Positions 8,549 through 17,392 are shown, numbered from the stretch's first letter. The stretch: 32,093 nt of DNA from Rhodobacteraceae bacterium bin131 (GCA_002239085.1 MPNP01000023.1:1-32093), one strand, 5' to 3'. A program made the numbers and translations. Notes: a model not told the origin generated them from the letters alone.

Positions 8549-9156
8549 CCCATCTTTAACATTGAGTGCTCAAAAGCCAATAGAAATGAGGGTGTTAAAA
8601 TCCAAGGGGCACTACTAAGTTGCACTTTCGGCACTTGAGTACCTCAATCATGTTCTGAGTGTCGTGCGGGTTTTATCCCGCCTTTTACCGCATCAATTCC
8701 CGGTCAAACGACTGACTTTGCGTACATTCATTAGCGGTGGTGATCGTCCCATGTCCTGATAGAATATTGGTTTGGATAACATCAGGTGTCGCGGTCGTGC
8801 GAACGTGGAGGGTTGCGTTATCCGCACAGGCACAACGTGTCGTTGTCAGCGGCAAGGTCATTGGCTTGACCGATTGACCATACCGTGAGTTCTCGACCAG
8901 TCGATGGGTCATGCGTGGTGAACCGTCTTTGGTTGTTCCTGTTTTGGTTGCTCTGATCAACATGTTGGAGATTGGGTGGTGGGTTGTGGTGGGTTCAACC
9001 TCTCAAATAGAGGTGTGGCACGACTTGAGAGGTTTTGGAGGACCCACGGACACGTAACTATTGGGTATGTGGTAATATTTTAAATTAAGGGTATATTAAA
9101 AAAGTTGAATTTGGCCGTAATTTACACTTTTTGGGGAGAAAAATGTTAAAGATGGG
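8549..9156. mobile_element. Non-autonomous IS1634-like element, copy 2 (608 bp)
   Basis: It has the same 15-bp terminal inverted repeats (CCCATCTTTAACATT and its complement) and the same internal order as the element at 4452-5120, in the same orientation. It lacks the 10-G run (ATGAGGGTG here) and the tandem 35-bp duplication. With copy 1 it brackets the GHKL/PD-(D/E)XK plus C5 methyltransferase pair (5121-8548), a layout like a composite transposon. No target-site duplication is seen. Confidence 0.8.
8685..8963 (-). pseudogene. IS1634-like transposase N-terminal relic (second copy)
   Basis: This frame of 92 codons starts MLIRATKTGTTKDG followed by HRLVENSRYGQSVK, homologous to the relic at 4669-4926 and to the start of IS1634-like transposases. 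It carries no catalytic region. The two relics differ at scattered codons and by an indel in their C-terminal part, so they have been decaying separately. Confidence 0.6.
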
Positions 9157-9326
9157 ATAGGACTACTCTGAAATTATAATTGATGATAATTTGTATGATT
9201 GAAACTGGTCATAGACAAATCACGTCATAATGTCAAAAAGCCATAAAAGGATATTTTTGAAAATTTTATTTTTGCGAGCGTTACATTTTTTCTAGTGTTC
9301 TAATATAACTGAGTGGAGAATCGAAA

Positions 9327-9779
9327 ATGTTGATGAAAGAAGGGCTTGAGCCCATAATTGATGATCAATCACGTATTTTGATCTTAGGAACCTTACCTGG
9401 AGAAAAATCGTTAACTAGGCGCGAATATTATGCAGACAATCGCAACCAATTTTGGAAAATTCTTTCCTGCATCCATGGAGAAGAAATTAAACTGGATTAC
9501 AAATCAAGACTGAAGTTTCTGCGCAAACACGGAATTGCACTGTGGGATGTTCTGAAAGTTGCTGACCGAGAAGGAAGTAGTGACTCAAACATTGCCAATC
9601 CTGTCTTCAACGACCTTGAAGGCCTGATTAAGAAGCATCCATCTATCAAGGTAATTGGGGTTAAAGGGGAGACGGCAGGGGAATTTTTTTGGGATGAATT
9701 TAGTAAGAATTCAGTTATTAGTTCCCTGCAGATAGAATACATTAATATGCTCAAGCGCAAGGGAAAAATTGGAAGTTAA
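9327..9779 (+). CDS. UDG family 6 (HDG) type DNA glycosylase, copy B, frameshifted tail
   Basis: This is a 150-residue paralogue of the glycosylase at 1040-1528, with an almost identical N-terminus (RILILGTLPGEKSL, YYADNRNQFWKIL) and the GIALWDVL and REGSSDS segments. N in DNRNQFW matches the usual family form better than copy A. Near the end the two genes diverge in frame. Between a shared ATG triplet and a shared AAGCGCAAG, copy B has 3 bases where copy A has 5, so its last residues (MLKRKGKIGS) are out of frame. The conserved ending LEVKVKSWQKLF is still readable in another frame to about 9808. The STS loop and last helix are therefore lost. It is probably impaired, though the first active-site motif is intact. 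Confidence 0.75.
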   Translation: MLMKEGLEPIIDDQSRILILGTLPGEKSLTRREYYADNRNQFWKILSCIHGEEIKLDYKSRLKFLRKHGIALWDVLKVADREGSSDSNIANPVFNDLEGLIKKHPSIKVIGVKGETAGEFFWDEFSKNSVISSLQIEYINMLKRKGKIGS

Positions 9780-10094
9780 GGTAAAAAGTTGGCAAAAACT
9801 ATTTTTGTAGAAACAAATCGGGTTTAGTAGTGCTGGAATTCATAACCATCAAATGAGATTTCCTACATAATCGGGTTTGTGCCGCTGGTGAGATATTAAA
9901 AATATTTGAATTCTGAAAGTTTGGCGGATGGTTTTTATGCTCAAGCAAAGATCTTTTGACCGAAATGCCGCGTGAAACTGCCTTGAATATTGCCAAGAAT
10001 CAGGGTTGAATAGAGCAACATTAATTTTGACGGCAACTCCCTTAGAAGTTACAATTTTATAAAATACATTTTTTTAGTTGAATAACATTTGGCT
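9780..10094. other. Conserved spacer between glycosylase and alpha-CTD/sigma4 gene
   Basis: This spacer is nearly identical to 1529-1802, including the segments CCGCTGGTGAGATATTAA and TTGGCGGATGG. It contains no plausible open frame. Conservation in both cassettes, in spite of its length, suggests it carries the promoter or leader for the alpha-CTD/sigma4 gene, but no -35/-10 pair or strong ribosome-binding site is evident. The glycosylase frame before its indel would run about 30 bases into this spacer. Confidence 0.4.
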
Positions 10095-12521
10095 GTGGAC
10101 GACCAATTCAATCCTCAAAACGAAGGCTGGAAAAAGCTCCTACTTTCTGAAATTAAACTGACTCAAAAAACACAATCCTTCCTAAAAGGATTAAATTTAT
10201 ATACTCTCGGTGAGTTGGCTGAATTCTCAGAAAATGAAGTTTCCAATGAGTTAAATTGCGACCGTGAAACTAAAGAAGAGCTTGGTAGCTTATTGTATTA
10301 TTTTATGGATATAAGTCAAAGCAATGGATTTCTACGCGAGCTCATTGATTGTGATGTTACTTCAGAAAATAGTCAGCCACTAGTTAAAAATCATTTGGCA
10401 ATTCAAGGAGATTTGACTGCAAGTAATTTCATTGTTGATTCAACTGATGAGTGGAAGAACATACGGATTGAGGAAGTTGGATTTTCCGTAAGAGCCAGCA
10501 ATAGTTTAAGAAATTATAATATAAAAACACTTGGCGAATTAGCCCAGTTATCGTCTAAAGATCTCCTTCGCTTACCTAATTTTGGCAAGAAGTCACTATC
10601 TGAAGTTGAATTAGTACTAGACTCAATGCGTAGTGCTTATCAAAATAGTAATTCCATAGATGATTCATCTGACGAGTGGATGTATATACCGATTGAGGAA
10701 GTTGGATTTTCCATAAGAATTTACCATTGTTTAAAAAATGAAAATATAAAAACACTTGGCGAATTAGCCCAATTATCGTCAAAATATCTCCTTGGCATAC
10801 CTAATTTTGGCAAGAAGTCACTATCTGAAGTCCAATTCTTTCTAAACTCAATACGCAGTGCTACTAAAAAGAGAAAATCAATAAATTATTTGGCACTTCA
10901 TGAGCCTTTGATTACCAAACTGAACCAAGCTGTTGGCGCGTTTGCCTTAACTTTGAGGTCAAGAATTGTTTTAGAAAAATCTGAAATTGTATTGGTGGGT
11001 GAACTCATTCAACTGAAGGATACAGAAATTTTGGAATTACCTCATGCTAGTATTAGTGTAGTAGAGGAACTTAAAACGGTTTTAGATCACTTAGGATTAT
11101 CCCTTGGAACAAATTTTACAAATTGGCCTTATGAATTGCCTCAAGCTATTCGCACCTTCCAGCTAAATTCATACCCTAAAGTTCATACCAACCTTGGTGA
11201 TTTTAATTTCATAGAAGATGAACTTTGTGCTGCTATTGAACAGTCATTAAAATCAAGAGAATATCAAATTGTTTTACGCCGAACTGGTTGGGATGGTGGA
11301 GAGATTTCTACCCTTGAGAAACTCCGTAACGAATTTAGCATTTCAAGAGAAAGAGTCCGCCAGATTGAACAAAAAGGATTGGACAGAATTCAATCATTGA
11401 ATTGGCAAACACCTCTTCTAGAAAGCGTTTTGAAACTTGTTATTCAGAAATTGCCTGTTTTATCACAATCACTCAGTCAGTTATTAATTCAAAATCAATT
11501 ATCCCAAAAGGGAATGAGTTTCAAAAGTTTTCAGCTTGCGCTTAAAACTTTTGGTAGGGGTTTGAGTTTTGACTCAATTCAAATTGGTGGGGAAGAATTT
11601 ATTGTACTAGAAAATGAAACAGACCGCATTGAAGCAACCTTTCATTTACTCCTTGATGAGGCAAACCGCCATGATTTCGTTTTTATTCAAGAGCTAGATA
11701 AAACCAGCAAATTAAACCTGACATATGACGAAATAGACACCGGGATTGACCGCATATCCAAACTGAGCTGGGTTGGCTGTAATCGGGAGATTTACTGGAA
11801 TAAACACAAAGTCAATCAGGGCAGAAACAAAATCATTAATACCTGTCGAAAGATATTAACTGTTTCACCAACTATACCGATTGAAATTTTATTGTCAGGG
11901 CTTCGGAAAGTAAAAGAGATTCCCGACGATTTATCAGCCGATGTCCTGGAAATTTTAATTCAAGCAATTGATGATTTTGAACTCCATAATGACATGGTTT
12001 CAAGAGGTCCCAATTTCTCATCAGGTCAACTCAGCAATGAAGATAAAATAATGATAAAAGCTGCTGAAATCGCTGGAACGATAATGGAATTAAGAGATCT
12101 CAGAGCAGCAGTTGTCCAACAAGGGAAAACGCCAGGTGTTGCTCAATTAATGGTTAGCTATACTCCGTGGTGGACAAAACCATCACGTGGACAATACAGG
12201 TTTATTCTCAACGAAAATCAGTTGAAAGAGTATAATTCAATACATTGCCCTAAGGAAAATATTATTAAGGAGAGTTTAGTTGAATTGGAAGTGACCCATC
12301 GGCATCTATTTACGGGAACACACACAATAAAAGAAAATTCAATCAAGCCTGGCAGCTGGCCTCTTGAGGATGAATGTGGTAATAATTTAGGGCAAATTAC
12401 CGTTACCACTCACAAAATAAAGGGATTGAATCAGGCCCTTGAAATGGCCGGTATAGACGTTGGAACTTACTTGTTGATTGAATTTTCTATAGAAAATCAA
12501 ATTGCTGTTCTACATACCTGA
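10095..12521 (+). CDS. Alpha-CTD-repeat/sigma-region-4 fusion protein, copy B (full length)
   Basis: This is an ~808-residue protein. The GTG at 10095 is preferred because copy A has the same GTG, while its base triplet matching the upstream TTG (10089) is TTA. Segments resembling RNA polymerase alpha-CTD occur four times. The middle two (NIKTLGELAQLSSK and PNFGKKSLSEV) are 75 residues apart and very similar also in DNA. A sigma-70 region 4 helix-turn-helix follows (STLEKLRNEFSISRERVRQI, near residue 418). The C-terminal ~80 residues form a separate domain, detached in copy A. No catalytic motif is seen. The gene lies downstream of a glycosylase and converges with a C5 methyltransferase, 10 bases apart. 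It may bind DNA or polymerase to regulate the island or to sense foreign transcription; this is inference. Confidence 0.85.
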   Translation: MDDQFNPQNEGWKKLLLSEIKLTQKTQSFLKGLNLYTLGELAEFSENEVSNELNCDRETKEELGSLLYYFMDISQSNGFLRELIDCDVTSENSQPLVKNHLAIQGDLTASNFIVDSTDEWKNIRIEEVGFSVRASNSLRNYNIKTLGELAQLSSKDLLRLPNFGKKSLSEVELVLDSMRSAYQNSNSIDDSSDEWMYIPIEEVGFSIRIYHCLKNENIKTLGELAQLSSKYLLGIPNFGKKSLSEVQFFLNSIRSATKKRKSINYLALHEPLITKLNQAVGAFALTLRSRIVLEKSEIVLVGELIQLKDTEILELPHASISVVEELKTVLDHLGLSLGTNFTNWPYELPQAIRTFQLNSYPKVHTNLGDFNFIEDELCAAIEQSLKSREYQIVLRRTGWDGGEISTLEKLRNEFSISRERVRQIEQKGLDRIQSLNWQTPLLESVLKLVIQKLPVLSQSLSQLLIQNQLSQKGMSFKSFQLALKTFGRGLSFDSIQIGGEEFIVLENETDRIEATFHLLLDEANRHDFVFIQELDKTSKLNLTYDEIDTGIDRISKLSWVGCNREIYWNKHKVNQGRNKIINTCRKILTVSPTIPIEILLSGLRKVKEIPDDLSADVLEILIQAIDDFELHNDMVSRGPNFSSGQLSNEDKIMIKAAEIAGTIMELRDLRAAVVQQGKTPGVAQLMVSYTPWWTKPSRGQYRFILNENQLKEYNSIHCPKENIIKESLVELEVTHRHLFTGTHTIKENSIKPGSWPLEDECGNNLGQITVTTHKIKGLNQALEMAGIDVGTYLLIEFSIENQIAVLHT

Positions 12522-12531
12522 ATGTCTGATT

Positions 12532-13833
12532 TCAATCCCGATAAGAATGTAATGTCAATGCCGCGAGTCCCATCAAGTATCCTAATTGAGGTGGAACGGC
12601 ATCGCCAATGAGTTTAGCTATCCCTTGACGAGAAACATTCTCTCCTTTTCGTCCTTTAAACTGAAAATCATCAGGAAACCCTTGAAGTCGTGCACCTTCA
12701 TGAGGAGTTAAACCTCTCGCTAATGAGGGATGAGTGAACCTACCTCTCCCAGGAGAAAGGAAGCCAGTTGTTATTGTTTGTGACGGTTGGTCGGAAAATA
12801 TTCTTCCATAAACTGCTCTGTAATTGTGCTTTCCGTTCTGATGACACTTTGGGCGCTCAGAGTCTGGTAAGTTCCATAAATTGTTATTGATCAGATACTC
12901 CACCCGCATTTTATTTTCTTTTGAGAGGGTTGATGGATTGTCAAAATCTTCAGTTGGAATGACCTTCTCAAGATCATTAATTGCTTCATCGGTTGATAAA
13001 AATTCACATTTTAACCCATCAAAACTTTCAGTTAAATCAAATTCATCTACTTTGGCGGCAATTAAAAAATGCCTTTTTCTTCTTTGGGGGGTTCCGAACA
13101 TAGAAGCATCAAGCTTAACTCCCTTATTCGTATGGTAGCCTGCACCAACAAGCATTTCCACAGCTCGTTCTACGACACGCTGCCTAGTTCTAGTTACCGA
13201 AGCGACATTTTCAATAATGACAACCTTTGCCTCAAGGAAAATTGCACACGCCACTGCATCTACATAAAGTTCGTTACGTATGTCAAAACGACGGGTTTTG
13301 TTGTTAAGATTTGAGTTTCCCTCACAAGGAGGTCCCGCTATAACTAAATCAACCTTTCCTTTTAGGTAGAGAAGGGTTTGATTTGACGTGTTAATTTGAT
13401 TAAGATAGTTTCCAAATTCGTAAGTTTCACCCTTTGGATAGGTAACTAGATTTGCGATGTTTTCGTTCAGAACTCGGAGAGGTTTAAGATTATTTTTATA
13501 AACAATTATTGCTTCTGTAAATACATCTACACAAAGCTGGATTACAGGCCTAACTCCAACTGATTCACAAGCCCATCTAACCCCAGAAGCGAACCCACCA
13601 CAACCTGAGCATAGGTCAACAATATTTAACTGTGGCCGATCAAAATCTTTTTGTATTATAGGATTAGACCCTCGTAGTCTAGAGTTCCACCAAACCTTTC
13701 TTAGATACGAACAATCCACTGACTGGAATTGGCTAAAGGGAACTTCCAGTTCAGAAATACCACTATATGTTCCAGCGGTTGTCTCTCGAATGAGTTTTTC
13801 TTTTACCATGCAGAACTCTTCAGTAATTTGCAT
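12532..13833 (-). CDS. DNA (cytosine-5) methyltransferase
   Basis: This 433-residue enzyme has a ~70-residue N-terminal extension before motif I (DLCSGCGG, 73-80). Motif IV is GPPCEG with catalytic C170, unusual in having E where most family members have Q. Further motifs are IIENVAS (VI, about 206-212), FGTPQRRKRHFLIAA (VIII), SQTITTGF (IX) and IGDAVPP (X). The start could also be M9. It is the last gene of the leftward operon that begins at 17392, 38 bases after the DUF6339-like gene, and it converges with the alpha-CTD/sigma4 gene. A nearly identical C-terminal remnant is at 4240-4451, so this methyltransferase belongs to the duplicated cassette. Confidence 0.92.
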   Translation of the reverse strand: MQITEEFCMVKEKLIRETTAGTYSGISELEVPFSQFQSVDCSYLRKVWWNSRLRGSNPIIQKDFDRPQLNIVDLCSGCGGFASGVRWACESVGVRPVIQLCVDVFTEAIIVYKNNLKPLRVLNENIANLVTYPKGETYEFGNYLNQINTSNQTLLYLKGKVDLVIAGPPCEGNSNLNNKTRRFDIRNELYVDAVACAIFLEAKVVIIENVASVTRTRQRVVERAVEMLVGAGYHTNKGVKLDASMFGTPQRRKRHFLIAAKVDEFDLTESFDGLKCEFLSTDEAINDLEKVIPTEDFDNPSTLSKENKMRVEYLINNNLWNLPDSERPKCHQNGKHNYRAVYGRIFSDQPSQTITTGFLSPGRGRFTHPSLARGLTPHEGARLQGFPDDFQFKGRKGENVSRQGIAKLIGDAVPPQLGYLMGLAALTLHSYRD

Positions 13834-13871
13834 GGCTAAGTTATCCCCACATCAATTTGGTGAATCCGATA

Positions 13872-14591
13872 CTATATCCATTCATCTCTTTTCTCCCAAA
13901 TTTCATTTATTTGTTCTATACATTCTGACTCATCAAGTAATTCAAAAGCCATAGAGGCATTTAACCTTGTTATTTCCCTAGCAAGTTGACGATAATCCTT
14001 ACGGCTCGGTTTATTATCATTTTGGCAAACAAATCTGATGAATGCCCTAGCAAATTGCGGCACACTACCAAAATCAGTACCGACAATGTGGGAATTCCAA
14101 ATGTCTACATCACCAAGTTGAGTTAAGGAGTAAGGATCTTTTAAACTTGGGTCAAACACTGCATCTGCACTTAACCATAGATAAGCGAGCATACCTTCCT
14201 TCATTTGACCAAGTCCAAAATATATATCCCTTGCGTGTCCATTCTCTTGTTTTGGATAACGCCAATCAATAAGCCCCGCCAATTCATTGTCATTTGCAAA
14301 GGTCAGCCATCTCCAAAAACCTTCATCTCCAGCAATAATTGGGTGTAAATTTAGACTTTGGTGAACAATCGATACAGCACTTCTCTCAAAAGCATTCCCT
14401 TTGCCTGTTGTCTTAGGGAGTTCCCAAAGGCGATTTGATAATTCTATAGCTAAAGATTCATCAAATCCTTGACAGCAATTTCGCCTCTCTACATTTTCTG
14501 CAACTATGGTTTCAACGTCATTTTTATCTATGTATGCGACAAATGCTTGTCTTGTGGCCATCTTGGACAATGTTGGATATGATGAAGTCAT
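13872..14591 (-). CDS. DUF6339-like protein
   Basis: This is a 239-residue protein with no signal peptide or membrane segment. The pattern GFWRWLTFANDNELAGLIDW, then YFGLGQMKEGMLAYLW and DPYSLTQLGDVDIW (about 100-170), resembles the DUF6339 family, proteins of unknown function found near methyltransferases. The family name is from memory and should be confirmed by a profile search. No catalytic motif is evident. It lies 14 bases downstream of the 307-residue gene and 38 bases upstream of the C5 methyltransferase, clearly in one operon. The start is uncertain (ATG 14591 or 14561); neither has a good ribosome-binding site. A structural or regulatory role in the GHKL/C5 system is inferred. Confidence 0.6.
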   Translation of the reverse strand: MTSSYPTLSKMATRQAFVAYIDKNDVETIVAENVERRNCCQGFDESLAIELSNRLWELPKTTGKGNAFERSAVSIVHQSLNLHPIIAGDEGFWRWLTFANDNELAGLIDWRYPKQENGHARDIYFGLGQMKEGMLAYLWLSADAVFDPSLKDPYSLTQLGDVDIWNSHIVGTDFGSVPQFARAFIRFVCQNDNKPSRKDYRQLAREITRLNASMAFELLDESECIEQINEIWEKRDEWI

Positions 14592-14605
14592 ATTGTAAAT
14601 AGTAT

Positions 14606-15529
14606 TTATACAAAAAATCTATTGAACCCAACTTTCTTCTGAACCCAAGCATGTACAATTCCTGAAAAGTTCGGTTTTTCTTTAAGTTTAAAAATTTCTT
14701 CAATCGATAAACCAGATACTTCAGAGAGTTCATCAAAAATCATTCTTCTAAGTCCAGAACTTTCAGTAGGTAGCTCCCGTGAATCTGAAAAAATTTTCAA
14801 TGAAATTTCAGTTAGGATAGCGGCCGCCATTTCATACAAAATAATTTTTGTTGATGGGTCTTTATCTAATTCAATACTTTTAAACTTATCTTTTCGATTA
14901 TCATTAACCAGTACTTCAATAATATCTGATGGATCATTATCCATATCTTCCCTTAACCAATTAATCAACCACACAGTATCATCCGGTGCATTCATTTTAA
15001 CAAACTCATCACTAGACACCCATCTGTATGGGAATGAGGGGGATTTATTTTCACGGCGTAATTTCAATGTATTACTAGCAACCACATGCGATTTATGATT
15101 TGCAATTGATTCATCGTGCACTTTATTGATACTTAATGGTGAAGCTATTACACTGACATCCATTCTTTTTGATTGTGAAAACTTTGTAAAATGCTCTGAT
15201 AAATCTATTGGTGTTGAGGGAAGGGACATTAATTTGGACTGGTAAACCATAGCAAATTTACTAAGAGTTCTGTCCCTAATAATAACCGAAATCACTATTT
15301 CATTAGATTCTAATCCAGTGTCGTTTGCAAGAACCTCCACATCAACATTGATCCATAGGAGAAAACAGAACTTTGTCCAGAAGTCATCAGTTGAAATATA
15401 TTCTGTACGAAAACTATTAGGTGGTTTAGAAGGGTCAAGTGTATACGTGCAATTATCAAGCCCTTTTGCAGAAGTTTTAAAGGGATGAATTTGCTCATGC
15501 TCATTTGCCTTCCACGAAAAAACTTCCAA
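14606..15529 (-). CDS. Unrecognised 307-residue protein of the GHKL/C5 operon
   Basis: I do not recognise this protein. The TTG start is supported by AAGGAG seven bases upstream. The N-terminal half looks like mixed alpha/beta (segments FCFLLWINVDVEVLA and EIVISVIIRDR). The middle has a charged, low-complexity stretch, and the C-terminal ~90 residues (IILYEMAAAILTEISLKIF and SGLRRMIFDELSEVSGLSIE) look helical. There is no signal peptide, membrane segment or obvious nuclease triad. It sits 24 bases after the GHKL ATPase gene and 14 bases before the DUF6339-like gene. Its fixed place between them suggests a subunit that works with the ATPase. Confidence 0.75.
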   Translation of the reverse strand: MEVFSWKANEHEQIHPFKTSAKGLDNCTYTLDPSKPPNSFRTEYISTDDFWTKFCFLLWINVDVEVLANDTGLESNEIVISVIIRDRTLSKFAMVYQSKLMSLPSTPIDLSEHFTKFSQSKRMDVSVIASPLSINKVHDESIANHKSHVVASNTLKLRRENKSPSFPYRWVSSDEFVKMNAPDDTVWLINWLREDMDNDPSDIIEVLVNDNRKDKFKSIELDKDPSTKIILYEMAAAILTEISLKIFSDSRELPTESSGLRRMIFDELSEVSGLSIEEIFKLKEKPNFSGIVHAWVQKKVGFNRFFV

Positions 15530-15553
15530 TCACGTTCTCCTTAAATGGTTTTC

Positions 15554-17392
15554 TTATTCGGAATTCTTATTTATTGAAATGGACCAGCGAGTTCTCCAAT
15601 TGGGATTTACCTTAGCTTCTACATGATATTCTTGGATTTCACTTTTTTTGAGTTCAATTTCAAACTTATTAGACTCTGCTATTAAAGTCCTACCTTCCGA
15701 GTCGTATAGTTTATATGGAATCAGATCACCGGGTTTTCCCTCGGCATCCTCAAGGACTTTCAGGGTGACAGTAACAATACAATTTACTTCTGCAATGTCT
15801 ACTTCTTCTACCAAAGAAACAGAAAAATCTAGGCAATCAGATGCTGAGTTTTCTTCTTGGCTTCGCCAACCAATTTTTTGAATTGAAAATGCTCTCGGGT
15901 TTGATTTGGGAGGTGCAGGTGAACCTGTTTTTCTTTTTTTGAAAAAACCACCAAGTAAGTCATCAAGAAAATTTAGTCCGCTGCTATTAACTTTTCTTTT
16001 TTTATTATTCTGACTGTGATAAAAGTCTCGAAAGAGATACTTGATACGTTCATGTGTAATGCGCACTCGATCTTTTGCATCTTTACCCAAATGCCGAGCT
16101 AAACGCAAATTATTAAAATCCCATTTATCATGTGCTTCAGGTTCTGATAATGTAAAATCCATAACTGCATGATCAGAAGCTTCAAAAACCCCTACTGTAC
16201 TAATTTCATTTTCCTTTTCGGTTTCATCCTGATACTTGTAATCGTGATTAAATGCAATAACTAGACCATTCCGTATCAGAGCAACTGAATTTTTCGTCTC
16301 ATAGCATTTATCTTCTGTTTCACTCAGTGCCTTAAGACATAAGGTGCCAACATTTACACCTTTGGCTTTAATTTTTTTACGTTCATACTGGGCAGGGTCA
16401 GTATTATGTTTAATGTTTGAATAGCAATCAACAAAGGGCTTAATTTCTGGATTATTGCGTGGGTCTTTAGATTGGAGTTTTCTTTCACCGTCAAAAAACT
16501 CTAATTCAACATAATCAGTTGAATGTTGGTCAAACCTTCGAGGCCACCAGAACTTTTCACATGCATCTTGACAAACTTCTGGGGATAAATCACAGTCAAG
16601 AAGTATTGCTGTTAGACCAAAATCATTTTTAGTTCTTTTTTCAAGTCCTATATTTTCTATGAATTCATCTGCGGCGTTATTTTCAAGCGGTTTTGATGGA
16701 TAATTTGTTTCTCCGGTATCGGTACCAAAGAAAGCATGACCCGAATAATCTTTTCCATTCATAGTGTGCTTGGGAAAAAAAGCAGTCGACATAAATCTTG
16801 AGTTGACAGAATTTGAAGCTGTGCTAGGTTCAAAATGGGAATAATATGCAATTGTACGAATGTTTGATGCTAGGGCGTAAACCATCTTCCCTACTCCATA
16901 AGAACCTAAAAAATCTGAACTTGTTTCTTGTTTTTCAGAGTTGTATAATGAAAGCACCAAGTTGTGAAATTTGCTTTCATTTCCTTCAGACTTTTTCCAA
17001 TTCCCCCCTAGACCGTTGGTGTTATGGTCTGAAAGAATTAGCAAAGGAAGCGGAACATCAGGATTATCAAGATGTACAAGACAGGTTTGTTCAGTTTGTA
17101 ACCAGTTATACTTTTTAGGAAAAAGTTTAGTTCGTTGATAAATTGATTTAAGATCAAATTTTTCTACAATTGTCCGTTTGTCTACACCAAAATAATGTTT
17201 CCTGCGGACAACAAATTTTACGGCTCCCTTAGCATCTTTCTTACGCTCATCAACAGAATTTTGTATCGCTTCCCTCATTAGAAGCTCTTCTGTAGTTAGG
17301 CTTGTATGTTGAAAGGGGTTGGCCATTTGGTCAGCGGGGACCATCATTGCGGCATTTTCTAGGAATAGCCATTTTGGACTTAATTCTTGCAT
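15554..17392 (-). CDS. GHKL-type ATPase (MORC/Hsp90-like), first gene of the leftward operon
   Basis: This 612-residue protein has an N-terminal GHKL ATP-binding fold: N-box LLMREAIQNSVDE (37-49), a variant of the DxGxG motif as SDHNTNGLGG (121-130), and the glycine loop LGSYGVGKM (162-170). Past about residue 440 a basic linker (NNKKRKVNSS and FFKKRKTGSPAPP) leads to a C-terminal beta-rich domain of ~120 residues. No nuclease motif is seen, unlike the GHKL protein at 5142-7106. GHKL ATPases of this kind dimerise on ATP and act as DNA clamps in R-M-associated systems. It starts the operon ending with the C5 methyltransferase; the promoter should lie just right of 17392. Confidence 0.85.
   Translation of the reverse strand: MQELSPKWLFLENAAMMVPADQMANPFQHTSLTTEELLMREAIQNSVDERKKDAKGAVKFVVRRKHYFGVDKRTIVEKFDLKSIYQRTKLFPKKYNWLQTEQTCLVHLDNPDVPLPLLILSDHNTNGLGGNWKKSEGNESKFHNLVLSLYNSEKQETSSDFLGSYGVGKMVYALASNIRTIAYYSHFEPSTASNSVNSRFMSTAFFPKHTMNGKDYSGHAFFGTDTGETNYPSKPLENNAADEFIENIGLEKRTKNDFGLTAILLDCDLSPEVCQDACEKFWWPRRFDQHSTDYVELEFFDGERKLQSKDPRNNPEIKPFVDCYSNIKHNTDPAQYERKKIKAKGVNVGTLCLKALSETEDKCYETKNSVALIRNGLVIAFNHDYKYQDETEKENEISTVGVFEASDHAVMDFTLSEPEAHDKWDFNNLRLARHLGKDAKDRVRITHERIKYLFRDFYHSQNNKKRKVNSSGLNFLDDLLGGFFKKRKTGSPAPPKSNPRAFSIQKIGWRSQEENSASDCLDFSVSLVEEVDIAEVNCIVTVTLKVLEDAEGKPGDLIPYKLYDSEGRTLIAESNKFEIELKKSEIQEYHVEAKVNPNWRTRWSISINKNSE

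Larger units (their letters stand above)
9207..12744. repeat. Cassette copy B of the large direct duplication
   Basis: This is the partner of 802-4451. Order and orientation are the same, and here the convergent C5 methyltransferase gene continues intact to 13833. The left boundary lies about 50 bases beyond the right end of the inverted-repeat element at 9156. Homology to copy A ends at 12744 only because copy A is truncated there. Confidence 0.9.
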
